The translations under genes were made by a program, and so were the position numbers. Positions 1-10,581 of a stretch of 64,000 nt of DNA are shown in pieces. This DNA is from Zygnema cylindricum. Its lineage: Eukaryota > Streptophyta > Zygnematophyceae > Zygnematales > Zygnemataceae. Numbering within the stretch: the stretch's first letter is position 1; each line of letters opens with the position of its first letter. The notes beneath the pieces are model-generated. The model was not told where the DNA came from, searched no databases, and saw only the letters and a program-made list of their open reading frames with translations. The stretch spans positions 232,764 to 296,763 of the forward strand of contig JBBHKE010001378.1 in assembly GCA_037447655.1 (NCBI GenBank), given 5' to 3'.

Positions 1-794
1 TGCGACATGTAGTAGTAATAATTAGTTTATAAATCAGCGGAAATCAAATTATCACGTCAATTTCCCACGACAAATCCTAATTATTAGCTTATTCACATGA
101 TTGAAACAATAAATCAGTAAATTAAATTGCTATTTAAGTTAGAGAAACTTGACCACAATTCAAACAAAACCTAGTCATACACCAAAATTGAGAAAAGCAT
201 TCTCGCTTCTCTTAAAACTAAAATCCAAAACGAACTTCAAAAACTAAAAAATAGTGAAATTGTTGAGTATTACCTAGTGAAAGAAAGCAGGGCCCCTTCA
301 AGTTGTTCGAAAAAAAATTGAATATGTCTATGAAACTAAAACACTAAACAAATACATAGTAAAGGAGGGAGGTTTTGTGGCTTGTAATACATGTTCATAG
401 TTTATCAATACAAGTCAACAAACGGCACTCCAACAATTAACACTCACACATGTTTAGCTTTGGCTGACATGGATAGTTCTAGAGGACTTTTTCTTAAGTT
501 TTTTTTAAATAAAGAGGCGAAAATGAGTGACTGAAAAAATTTTGCGAAAATGGTAGCGTTGATTTGTTGCGAGGACCTTCGACCATTTCGATGGTCGACG
601 GTTAAGGTATGATTTATTTTGAATTCCATTTAGGGTGGCTTTAATGTATAGGTTATTATAACTTGTTTTGTTAATAAATTTATATTCTTGAGCTTCGTCA
701 CTAATTTTTTATCTATAATTTATATTCGTACGCTTTTTTATTTTTTAATTGTTATTTGGTTTGTCATGATGTTGTGTTGGTTTAAACCTATTTA
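1..794. other. AT-rich intergenic DNA, no gene seen
   Basis: The stretch is AT-rich with short open frames that resemble nothing I recognise. It may hold the degraded 5' part of the hAT element that follows, but no terminal repeat could be identified. Confidence 0.5.
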
Positions 795-2316
795 TTGATC
801 TTGGTTATTAATTGTATGATATTTTCTTATTGTTTTTTTTGCCTAGGTTTTCAAGCATTTTGTGAAACATTATTTGATGTTGGTGTTTCGTCCAACAAAA
901 GTGTTGACATTGACCAACTACTCCCGTCCGTCAATAGCGTAAAAAACTACATTATATCTTCAACCAAAGATATTCGTTGTTTGATCATCCACAAACTTAA
1001 TGAAAATATTGATAATAATATTTTTGTCCCATTTACGACCGATCTCTAGACCAAGATAATGAAAAAAACCTCATTGATGTCAGTAACGACTCATTTTATT
1101 GACAAAGAATTTAAACTTCATGAACAGACTCTTCAAGTCGATCATTTTCTGGAGGAAACACATACTGCCGAAAATATTTTAACGGCTTTCAAAAACTGTT
1201 TAACCAATTTTGAAATGTCGAATTTCGATGTTTTGGAAAATTGTTGCGTTGTTGTGACCGATTGTGGCTTTAACATGTGTGCGGTTGAAGGTCTACCAAG
1301 TATGTTTACTTGGATACCTTGCGCGAACCATAAAATTGCTAAAATTGTGAAAACGATTTTGAATAAGAGTGAAACTTCCAAAAAATACAAATACGATGTG
1401 GAAGATCTTGACTTGTGTGATCTAATTGACGTGTGGTAATCATTGGTTACGTTTTTCAAACACAGTAATTTACAAAATCTTTTGAAAAACATTGTAAAAC
1501 AAAAAAACGCAACGCGGTGGGATTCTTTGCTCCGAATGCTTAAGAGTTTTTACGATGCATTTAATGAGATATAACGAATCGCTCAAGCACATAATAAAAT
1601 TGGTTTTGCTTGAAGTTTTGTCTCCTCATAACCATTGTAAGATAAGAAAAACATCTCACAATGACGGAGAAAAAGAATGTAAGGCCGATTCCCCTAACTT
1701 ATGAAACTTGAAAAAAAAATTATGAAATTTGCACTACCGAAGTGGGGCTTTCATGCGTATCATATCGCCGCGGCTCTCTTAGATCCTCGACAAAAACAAA
1801 AGCTTGAAATTATTGGGGTATCGAAAACCGAAATTCAAAGCATAAGGGTCAAACTTTGACAACTCGCAAATGACATCGGCAATGACGTTGATTTTGGAAG
1901 TCCTCAACGTATCACAAAAAAACAAAAAACATCGCAAAGTAAGGAGGGTTTCCACAGTTATTTTGGTGAGAGCGATTACGAAAATGAGGTTTTTATTACC
2001 ATCGACAAAAAAACGCTTGTTAGTGACGAAATTGAAACGTTATTTTGATTTAATTTTAACCAACGACGAAAGATTAAACTTTAACATACTTGAATGGTGG
2101 AAAAAAAATCAAATGTACGTGCGAAAAAATGGAGGATTTCCTATTCTACCTGGTGTTGCTATATCTATTCTAGCTATTCCGGCTTCTAACTCCATGTTCG
2201 AATGCAATTTTTCGGATGCTGAGAACACGATATCAAAGAAAAGGAGCACATTAGCTCAATTAATTGTTAGTGATCTTTTGTGTGTTAGATCCAACCGAGA
2301 TCTTTTAAATGCATAG
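795..2316 (+). pseudogene. hAT-superfamily transposase relic
   Basis: hAT transposases cut and paste DNA with an RNase H-like fold and dimerise through a C-terminal hATC domain. Three blocks are visible. The first (795-1439) ends with a VTDCG...WIPCANHK segment like the catalytic-core D and C-x2-H region of the family. The second (1440-1575) contains ATRWDSLLRML, the usual TRW motif. The third (1870-2316) ends with SNSMFECNFSDAENTISKKR, which is the hATC dimerisation motif. Stop codons at about 1047, 1437 and 1575 and a frame change before 1870 break the reading frame. The BED zinc finger and the terminal inverted repeats were not found. It is a dead copy. Assignment to hAT is secure, but the subfamily is not. 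Confidence 0.85.
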
Positions 2317-3036
2317 TTTTTTGTTTTGTTTTCTTTTCTTTTTATTGTTATTTTTTTAGTATTAGTTATATTTTTTTTTCTTTGATTTTTTTGTTGTATT
2401 TCACAATTTTTGTAGTGTTTTTTTTTTAAATCGGAATAGTTATTTTTACCAAATTACCAAAGCAAGATATTTATACCACATCTAGATTTATTGATTTCGT
2501 GTAATTTTTAAGCTTGAGGTTGAGAATTTGTTTAATAGAGTCGAAATGTGGACGAGGTTATGATTTGATTATTTCTATATTTGATATTACAAAAAAAATT
2601 TTGTTTTTTTTGCTCATCACAATGTGTTTTTTGCTAATTGATTTTCTATGTGGAAATTTTTTTTTTTTTAAACATACATAATTAAAACTTTACCTTTTTT
2701 GCATAATTCATAACATAGTATCGTAGTCAAAAGAAAAACCGTCCGAAAATTGTAGCGAAAAATTTAAATTTGCGAAAGAATAAACATTAATATAAGAGTT
2801 TAAATATTAATCTAAGAGTTACACACAAAATTAGCAACAAATCTCTTGAGGGAGGTGACTGTTGAGATAAAAAAATATCCATAAAGGGAGTTTGCAAAAA
2901 GATAATATATCCGCTACTACTTATAGCCAAAAATCACAAAATATAGTTAACAACATTATTTAAATACGTAGACTATAACCTGCCACGTCTCCTTGCATTA
3001 AATAGTACTATTAATCATAATTTTCCATTAACACTA
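2317..3036. other. AT-rich flank of the hAT relic
   Basis: Homopolymer-rich DNA without a supportable gene. The part from about 2920 to 3030 resembles internal sequence of small TIR elements elsewhere in the window, sharing words such as CTGCCACGT and CACAAAATA with 44570-44650 and 59430-59500. It may be a degraded copy of that family. Confidence 0.4.
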
Positions 3037-3560
3037 CACCGCGAATAACAATTAGAGTTATTAACGTTGCTTCCGTCACCAGAATTTTGACCCAAAAACC
3101 TTAAAAAAAAAAAAAAAACTCTAAATTTTTCTTTATATTATTTAAGGAACTTTTTGAATCAGCGTTAACAACTCTAATATAGTGTCGTTTTAAATAGTAT
3201 TGCTTACAGTTAGTGTCTGACTGTGCAAAATTGTACTGTATTAACGAAAAAAGTACAAAAAATGATTTAATATATGCCGTTATGATGTAACTGCGTTTTC
3301 ACAAACCACGTAGTGCAAACATCATAATAACCTGAAATTGTACGTTTTTCAGATTCCGTTTGTGTACCTAAAAGATATTCAAAGAGGATTATTATTACAG
3401 ACAAACCCGAATAAGAGTTATTGATAAACTACTATAAAGTAAAACTTTTTTTTGAAAAAATGAAAATAAATAAATTAGAATGGATAACATTAATTATTTA
3501 TTTACGATAATTACGATTTGTTGTGTAATAAATGCTTAACACTAATAACAATGAGCGTTG
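3037..3560. mobile_element. TIR element (MITE), CACC family, TA duplication
   Basis: The left end reads CACCGCGAATAACAATTAG and the right end, reverse-complemented, reads CAACGCTCATTGTTATTAG. Both are flanked by TA (3035-3036 and 3561-3562). At about 524 bp with no transposase it is best called a non-autonomous element. TA duplication fits Tc1/mariner-like transposition, which is inferred only from the target site. Confidence 0.6.
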
Positions 3561-3889
3561 TAATTTTGTACTTTTTCGGTTACGGGCGGGTACGGTTAGT
3601 CGCAAGAAATCGAGTTTCGTTTAACTTTTTTTTAGTAAACGTGTTTCGGTTAACGGTTAACAATTTAGGAGCGTGACATAACCCGGTTGGACGTCGGGTA
3701 CTCAGATTTTGGAAAAAAAAAATGGTCGGTTTCGATTATTTTAAATTTTGACTTTTGCGACCTCTCCGTCACAGGCAAACGATTTCGGAAGCTACACCTT
3801 GAATCGTTATTAGCGTATGGAAATTATTAGTGTAACAAAAAAATTAGCGTCATTCATTCTAATTTAGTGCCAGTAGACGTGGCAGTTTA

Positions 3890-3894
3890 TGGTC
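3890..3894. repeat. Target-site duplication TGGTC, left copy
   Basis: TGGTC directly precedes the first TG of the 5' LTR and recurs at 10084-10088 directly after the last CA of the 3' LTR. Five base pairs is the usual duplication made by Ty1/copia integrases. The exact match fixes the outer boundaries of element 1. Confidence 0.9.
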
Positions 3895-4095
3895 TGTTGA
3901 AATTAATAGATTTCTTGAGTATTTTCTAGGTTTAAAATGTTAATATAAAAGGAAAAGAAAAAGGACAGACTGCCTGCCTACACCTCCTCTCTCTAGCCCC
4001 CATACTTGTTGTAGTCACTGAAGGATCGAGAGAGTGGTTGATCCATGGCTGCCTTAGTTCAAGAGGCAGATATATTTAAGGCTACTAAAAATATA

Positions 4096-4181
4096 CCTGA
4101 CGGACTCGGGATTTGATCCCGGTACCTGCGGTTCGTCAAGGTGGCCGATAGTGGTCAGCTTTATCCTACTAGACTAGGACC
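4096..4181 (-). other. tRNA-like segment inside LTR (antisense)
   Basis: Read on the minus strand, this carries an A-box-like TAGTCTAGTAGG near its start. Further on it has a B-box-like GGATCAAATCC inside a clean T-arm (CGGG, seven-base loop, CCCG). The acceptor stem does not pair well, so it is not a working tRNA gene. It may derive from a tRNA or a SINE head captured by the LTR. A near-identical 86-bp copy is at 9462-9547. Confidence 0.6.
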
Positions 4182-4321
4182 AATGCTAAATGCTATAGTA
4201 TGTGATAGATATATATATATATATATATTTAGGAAGGAGCAAATCCATTTAACTAAAACTTTGTACGGCGTACATGGATAGAGATTTATAAATGTACCAA
4301 TTCAAAACGGATACCACGCAT

Positions 4322-4343
4322 TTTGTTTCGACAACGAAACAAA
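4322..4343. other. U3 hairpin of element 1 LTR
   Basis: TTTGTTTCG and CGAAACAAA form perfect 9-bp arms around ACAA. Element 5 LTRs contain a longer hairpin built from the same CGAAACAAA arm. Confidence 0.6.
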
Positions 4344-4906
4344 TATCGCGCAAGTATTTATTATGGCCAAGATTGCGTCTCGCTGCAAATCCAACGGCGC
4401 ACATCATTGCCGAAATCTCGGAGTAGTCACTTTGGAGTTTAGAGACGTGGCATGACCTGGAGCCACGTGGAGAGATGACATTCGGTCATAGAAATTTCGA
4501 GGAATGTACGGACGAGTGAAAAGGAGACACGCGTTCGCTTAATAGTCCTGTCGTACATCAGCCGTACAAAAGGTACTCCGGCAGTTGTACTTTTTGGTAC
4601 GGTACAGTAATCTGATTGGTCCGTACTTCAGTAGATAGAAGTTATTAGAGGAAATCAGGACTTAGAAAATTTTGGTAGGATGTCACCTCTCCATTTGAGA
4701 GTTTGTACAAATTGACATTTTTACTGCTTTATAACTTATCGGCTGGTTGGCCGTTTACAGTAATTCTTTTTGCTACGGACTCAGACGAGTCCAAGCTGCA
4801 TAGGGGTGCAGTCAAATTGTTAGTGTGACTTTTTGGGCAGCAGTGGTTGTGGGTTAAAGTGGGCTAGTTAAAAACTATCTAGAGGTTTCTTGTATTCTGT
4901 AGTCTA

Positions 4907-7900
4907 ATGGAGGAAACAGAATTGCAAGTTATGGGCCCACCCTCTAAGGTGCCCACTTTCAATGGATCTGGGTTCATCTATTGGGAAGCCACGATGATGG
5001 GAGATTTGTGTGAAAAACGATACTGGGGTATCGTCAGTGGACAAGTGAAACGTCCACCTTCGAGAACTCCGCCACGATTTGGAGGAGTAAGGTTTTCTGT
5101 AGCAGCGACTGCTTCTGCCGAGGAGGCAGATGATGGGGATAGCAGTGTGTCCGAAAAAGGAAAAGGGAAGGAGACACCCCTCACCCATATTGCCATGGCA
5201 CCAGGAGCGGCGGTCGTGAAGACAGTGGAGAACGATGTTCAAATGTGGGAAGACATATAAATGGCTGCCAAGAACTTCATTCTAAGGCATCTCACGCAAG
5301 CATTGGCCACCTCTCACCTTAATATTTACAAGGCCGAGGAGTTGTGGGAAAGTTTGGTGGAGATCTATAGAGCTGGTACCATTCAGGAGCTCCAGTTGGC
5401 TAAGCAAAAGCAAGTGAGTTACACGTACAATGAAGGAAAGATGTTAGATTATTGCAATGATGTTTCTTGTTTGTATATGGAGATGGAAAGTGCTGGTTGG
5501 ACAGGCACAATGAAAATGAAAGTAAACACTCTCATCATGAAGTTACCAGACGAGTATGAGAACTTAGTGTAACGAGTACAAGAAATGAGTGATAGTTCAT
5601 GGAAGTGGAATACAGTTATCAGGATGATACTTGTGCAGGAAAATACCATGGAGATCAGGGGAGGTGGAAAGAGCGTTCAAGCTCTAGCCGCCAGAGGGGA
5701 CAGGTGGAGACCAAAAACGAAAAAACCATACAAAGGAGAAAGAGTCCAACTTGGAAGACCGAGGCCCCCAAAGGGCCTATGTCATTTTTGCAAAAAGCCA
5801 GGGCACTTTATTGTTGATTGTGCTAAGCTGGCAGAACTGAGGCTCAAAGAGAACCAAAAAGGGGGTTCTTCCGGAGGGAAGAAAAAGGCACTTTTGGTCA
5901 CAAAGGTGACAGGAGATACCGAGGACGAGTCCTCTAAGGAGGATGGGGAGCTTCTTCTTGACGAGTGTCTGGAGGAGAAGGAGATCCCTCGGGGACAAAA
6001 GTGTGCCCTTGGAGCAATTCGAGAAGCTCCACAGGAAGGATGGATCATCGACTCAGGTGCATCCATGCATATGTGTCGTGACAAGGACCTCTTCACTAAG
6101 CTAAGGAAAATCCCTACTGTAGAAATAGAGTATGGGGATGGGAGAGTTGTTACTACAGATCTAGTGGGATCAGTTGACCTGAAAGTTTTAGTGGGGGGTA
6201 AGACTTCTATTCTCACTTTCTCAGATGTGCTTTATATTCCTCAGCTGAGTAAAAATCTTGTTTCTACATCTGTGTTAGATGACAAAGAGTTTAATACTTT
6301 CACTAGAAAGGGAGTTTTTACAGCCAAGTATGGGGATGAAGTTTACTTCACTCCAGAGAAGGGTAGCCAAGGAATGTTTAGGCTTAACCTGAGTAATGAA
6401 AAGAAGAATGCTTACTATGTTGGTGTCCCAAAATTGATGATTTGGCATAAGCTGTTAGGGCATGTGTATTTTGATAGGTTGAGGGAGATGAAGAAGCTGG
6501 GTGTGGTAGAAGGCATTCAGTTCATTGATAATGAAATGGTGGAAGATTGTAGTGGTTGTGCCCAAGGAAAAACTCACAGACTTCCTTTTCCAAAAGCCCC
6601 ATATAGGGGGGGGAAAGTACTAGATTTGATCCACACAGATATCTATGGACCAGCAAGGGTACCCACAGTTGGCGGGAAAAGATATATGTTGACAATCACT
6701 GATGATTGGTCCAGATACTCTAGAGTTTATTTTCTAAAAACAAAGTCAGAAACATCAACTTACTTCAAAGAATACAAAGCCTGGAGTGAGAAGTTGCATG
6801 GAACCCCCATTAAGAGAATAAGGAGTGATAATGGGGGAGAGTATACCTCTAACCAATTTGAGGAATACTTAAGAGATGAGGGAGTTCAACACCAGAAAAC
6901 TGTACCACATAATCCAGAACAAAATGGTGTAGCAGAAAGGCTAAACCGAACACTAGGAGATAGTGTATGCAGTATGTTGGCTGACAAGAAAATAGGAAAG
7001 AGATTTTGGGCAGAAGCCATGAACTGTGCTATTTACATTAAAAATAGAGTCCTCACATCAGCAATCAAAGGTATGACACCTTATGAGAGATGGGTTGGAA
7101 GAAAACCATATATCTCTCACCTTTAAGTTTTTGGTACTCAAGTTTACAGTCTAGATACGGATAAGAAAAACTGGAAACTTGATGCTAAGGGAAAACCTGG
7201 ATATTTTGTGGGATATGATGAGGATGTTAAGCGATATAGAGTTTATGACTTAGCAAAGCAAGATATCATTTGGTAAAACACCTAGTTGTCATGGATGAAG
7301 GAAAGTCAATTGACCCCTTTAAATATACTAAGAAGATAAGAATCAGGTTTGAGTCCGAGAATGAGGGGAACTCTGTTTTTCTCGAAAAAGACATGAGTGA
7401 TACCGTGATTGCAGATTCAGGGGAGATCCAAGATACAAGAGAGCTACAAGATACCCCACGTATTCCCATGGATTTCGAGGAGAAAGAAGAAGAGGAATCG
7501 GAACCATCTTCCATGAATAGAGGAGCTAATGAGACACTAAGGAGGAACCCAAGACTTCCCTCTATTCCAACTTCAGAATTTGAAAGGGGGAGAAGAAGCA
7601 GCAAAAGGCTACAAGAGAAACACGCGGCTCATAAGGTAACTAAGTTATCACATCCTGATGAGCCTTAGTCATAATTGGAGGAAGTGAACAGTCTAGAAAA
7701 GGACAGAAGGATCAGGGCCATAAATGATGAAATGGCTTCCATCATGGAAGCAAATACCTGGCAACTAGCGGATTGCCCTCCAGATAGAAAACCTATTGGG
7801 TGTAAATGGGTCTTTAAACTAAAACTAAACCCTGACAAAACCATCGAAAGATATAAGGCTCGTTTGGTGGCAAAGGGTTTCACCCAAAAAGAGGGGATTG

Positions 7901-9247
7901 ACTATGAGGAGACATTCGCCCCAATTGTTCGTTTCCCATCAGTCAAGATTTTTTTGAGTTTAGCAGCAGCGGAAGACATGGAAATTCATCATATGGACAT
8001 TAAGACCGCCTTCCTCAATGGTGAGTTAGAGGAAGAAATCTTCATGAGGCAACCAGAGGGATTTGTGGAGAATGGAGAAGAGAGTAAAGTATGCAGGCTC
8101 ATAAAATCCTTATATGGACTTAACCAGGCTCCACGACAGTGGAATAAGAAACTAGATGAGTTTCTTACTGGTCTAGGAAATATCAAGATCAACTCTGACC
8201 TTTTATCTATATGTTTGAGGATGTGAATGGTGTGGTCTTTATTGCAATTTATGTGGATGATGTGCTGGTGTTAAGTAAGTCTTTGGAAAAGATCAATAAG
8301 TTGAAGAAAGATCTTAGAAGCAGATTTGACATGAAAGATTTAGGGGAGGCAAGATATATTTTGGGAATTCAAATGGAAAGAGATAGGGGTAAAAAGATCA
8401 TAAGACTCACTCAAAAGAAGCAATAGGAAATATGCTTGAGAAATATCAAATGGAGAAAGCTTACAGTTGTACCACTCCCATGGACTTGAAAAAAGTAAGT
8501 GATGGGAATGTAGGAGGAGTGATAATCTTAGATGATCAAATGAGTCCAGAGGAGAGAGAGTTTATGAAGTCTATTCCTTAGAGACAGGTCGTAGGAAGTT
8601 TGATATACTTTATGAACTATACAAGGCCAGACATAGCGGCAGCAGTAGGAGTCCTCAGTAGGAGTCTCAATGATCATAGAAAGAGAGATTCGGAGGCAGC
8701 CAAGAGAGTCATGAGATATCTGGTTGGAACTAGAGAATTATGGTTGTATTTAGGAGGGGAGCACACTGATATCACCACTTGGAGTGATGCCACTTACGGG
8801 GATGCACCTTTGAGAAGATGCACTTCGAGATATGTTTTGTATGTGGGGGAAGGTGCTTGCTGTTGGAGCAGTAAGCAACAAAAGGTGGTCGCTCAGTCTA
8901 CTATGGAGGCTGAGTATATGGCGTCTTGTTCTGCTGTAAAAGAACTAATGTGGGTGAAGTCATTATTGCAAGAACTGGGATATATGAAGGAGGAAGTGCA
9001 TGAAATCTTTTGTGATAATCAAGCTGCTATGGCAATTTCAGCCAATCAAAAACACCATTTCAAAGCAAAACATATGGACATAAGATTAAGCTTCGTAAGA
9101 GAAAAAGTTGAAAATAAAATTTTAAATCTTGTGTATAGACCTGATGAAGAAATGGTGGCTGACATGATGACCAAACCTGTGCCCTCTCCTAAATTAAAAT
9201 ATTGTCGGGAAAAATGCGGGTTGAAAGAAAAATTAAAATTAGACTAG
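4907..9247 (+). pseudogene. Copia gag-pol, element 1
   Basis: One gag-pol reading frame is expected. The start is the ATG at 4907, inside the LTR. Gag spans about 4907-5830 and ends with the zinc knuckle CHFCKKPGHFIVDC. Protease has the IDSGAS active site at about 6045. Integrase shows GHVYFDRL with CSGCAQGK, then HTDIYGP, RSDNGGEY and PEQNGVAERLNR. RT begins near 7780 ([10 protein letters not shown]) and has YVDD near 8250. RNase H includes MEAEYMA, and the frame ends at 9247. In-frame stops occur at 5258, 5570, 7124 and 7666. Frame changes lie near 7265, 8200 and 8425-8600. The close relatedness of domains to elements 2 to 4 places it in the same copia group. Confidence 0.92.
4928..4941 (+). 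other. Primer-binding site of element 1 (half tRNA-iMet type)
   Basis: GTTATGGGCCCACC starts one base after the LTR. It is the exact complement of GGUGGGCCCAUAAC in the anticodon arm of plant initiator tRNA-Met (tRNA sequence recalled, not looked up). The usual plant copia site, TGGTATCAGAGC, complementary to the tRNA 3' end, is absent. The site lies within gag codons and encodes part of a QVMGPP peptide. Confidence 0.8.
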
Positions 9248-9260
9248 AAAATAAGGGGAG
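9248..9260 (+). other. Polypurine tract of element 1
   Basis: AAATAAGGGGAG directly follows the pol stop codon and directly precedes TGTTGA of the 3' LTR. This is the expected position for the plus-strand primer. The same GGGGAG end occurs in front of the 3' LTRs of elements 2, 4 and 5. Confidence 0.85.
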
Positions 9261-10083
9261 TGTTGAAATTAATAGATTTCTTGAGTATTTTCTAGGTTTA
9301 AAATGTTAGTATAAAAGGAAAAGAAAAAGGACAAACATCCTGCCTACACCTCCTCTCTCTAGGCCCGATACTTGTTGTAGTCACTGAAGGATAGAGAGAG
9401 TGGTTGATCCATGGCTACCTTAGTTCAAGAGGCAGATATTTTTAAGGCTACTAAAAATATACCTGACGGACTCGGGATTTGATCCCGGTACCTGCGGTTC
9501 GTCAAGGTGGCCGATAGTGGTCAGCTTTATCCTACTAGACTAGGACCAATGCTAAATGCTATAGTATGTGATAGATATATATATATATATATATATTTAG
9601 GAAGGAGCAAATCCATTTAACTAAAACTGTGTACGGCGTACATGGATATAGTTTTTTAAATGTACCAATTCAAAACGGATACCATGCATTTTGTTTCGAC
9701 AACGAAACAAATATCGCGCAAGTATTTATTATGGCCAAGATTGCGTCTCGCTGCAAATCCAACGGCGCACATCATTGCCGAAATCTCGGAGTAGTCACTT
9801 TGGTGTTTAGTGACGTGGCATGAAAATTTTGGTAGGCATTCACCTCTCCCTTTGAGAGTTTGTACAAATTGTCATTTTTAATACCTCATAACGTATCGGC
9901 TGGTTGGCCGTTTTCAGTGATTATTTTTGCTACGGACTCAGGGGAGGCCAGGCTGCACAGGGGTGCTGTCAAATTGTCAGTGTGAATTTTTGGGCAGCAG
10001 TGGCTGTGGGTTAAAGTGGGCTAGTTAACAACTATCTAGAGGCTTGTTGTATTCTGTAGTCCAATGGAGGACACAGAATTGCA
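9261..10083 (+). repeat. 3' LTR of element 1
   Basis: This 823-bp copy begins TGTTGAAATT and ends GAATTGCA. It lacks 211 bp present at 4455-4665 of the 5' LTR. It still carries the gag ATG (10064) and the first codons. The right flank is TGGTC, so it is a real LTR end and not a truncated second element. Confidence 0.9.
9462..9547 (-). other. tRNA-like segment in 3' LTR (antisense)
   Basis: Same 86-bp tRNA-like module as at 4096-4181, with intact A-box-like and B-box-like words and the CGGG/CCCG T-stem. Confidence 0.6.
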
Positions 10084-10189
10084 TGGTCCACATCCTTAAA
10101 TAGTGTAATTTATTATATTTAAGGTATCAATATCAAAATTTTGGGGTGCCGATATAGCGTACATAAGGCTAATAACGATTCACGGTGTA

Positions 10190-10581
10190 CACCGCGCATC
10201 GTTATTAGTGTCAAAGTTTAAATAGTGTGGAAGTAAATATACTTTCATTGACGCTAATTAAGATTTTTTTTTTTTTTTAAAAGGTGTATTCTAATTTCGG
10301 CGTTTATGCTAATTTGGGAACAGCAAAAATAGAATATTCATTGTACGATTATATAAATTAATTTATGTATCTGTACAAAATATTAAAAATCGTACGCCGT
10401 CGTGAAATTTAAATATCCGTACATGTTAGACTAATTTACGTGTCATAACAATCACGTTTTTTGAGCGGTACCTCAATTAATGTCAAGGAAAAATTAAAAT
10501 CATGTATCCTATTTGAGGAAAGAAAATAAAAATTTTAATAACCCAAATTAGTGTCGTTGACACTAATAACGATGCGCGATG
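10190..10581. mobile_element. TIR element (MITE), CACC family
   Basis: The left end CACCGCGCATCGTTATTAG matches the right end, which reads CATCGCGCATCGTTATTAG in reverse complement. TA lies on both sides, and the left TA is shared with the preceding TIR element. Internal sequence (AAAGTTTAAATAGTGTGGA) recurs in the elements at 35522 and 35917-36454. Confidence 0.75.

Larger units (their letters stand above)
3895..4926 (+). repeat. 5' LTR of element 1
   Basis: This 1,032-bp LTR runs from TGTTGA to TTGCA. It includes the gag start codon at 4907 and the first six codons plus two bases of gag. An antisense tRNA-like segment lies at 4096-4181 and a short hairpin at 4322-4343. It contains about 211 bp (4455-4665), rich in GTAC words, that are missing from the 3' LTR. 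Confidence 0.9.
3895..10083 (+). mobile_element. Ty1/copia retrotransposon, element 1 (complete but inactive)
   Basis: The element is 6.2 kb long, has two LTRs beginning TGTTGA and ending TTGCA, and is flanked by TGGTC on both sides. The order gag, protease, integrase, RT, RNase H is that of Ty1/copia. A primer-binding site follows the 5' LTR after one base, and a polypurine tract precedes the 3' LTR. Several stops and frameshifts make it non-autonomous today. Confidence 0.93.
3795..10187. mobile_element. Small TIR element split by copia element 1
   Basis: The left end (3795) reads CACCTTGAATCGTTATTAG and the right end (10187) reads, in reverse complement, CACCGTGAATCGTTATTAG. TA lies on both sides (3793-3794 and 10188-10189). 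Removing copia element 1 and one copy of its 5-bp duplication leaves an element of about 200 bp. Its right part resembles the end of the 560-bp element at 37261-37820, sharing the GCTATATCGGC word. The TIR element was therefore present before element 1 arrived. Confidence 0.7.

Noticed and set aside
4096-4181. Functional tRNA gene
   Set aside because: The T-arm and box words are present but the acceptor stem does not pair and the copy is carried in both LTRs.
9916-10083. Apparent start of a second, truncated copia element after a shorter 3' LTR of element 1
   Set aside because: The TGGTC duplication directly after 10083 and the same arrangement in three other elements show that this sequence, including the gag ATG, belongs to the LTR.
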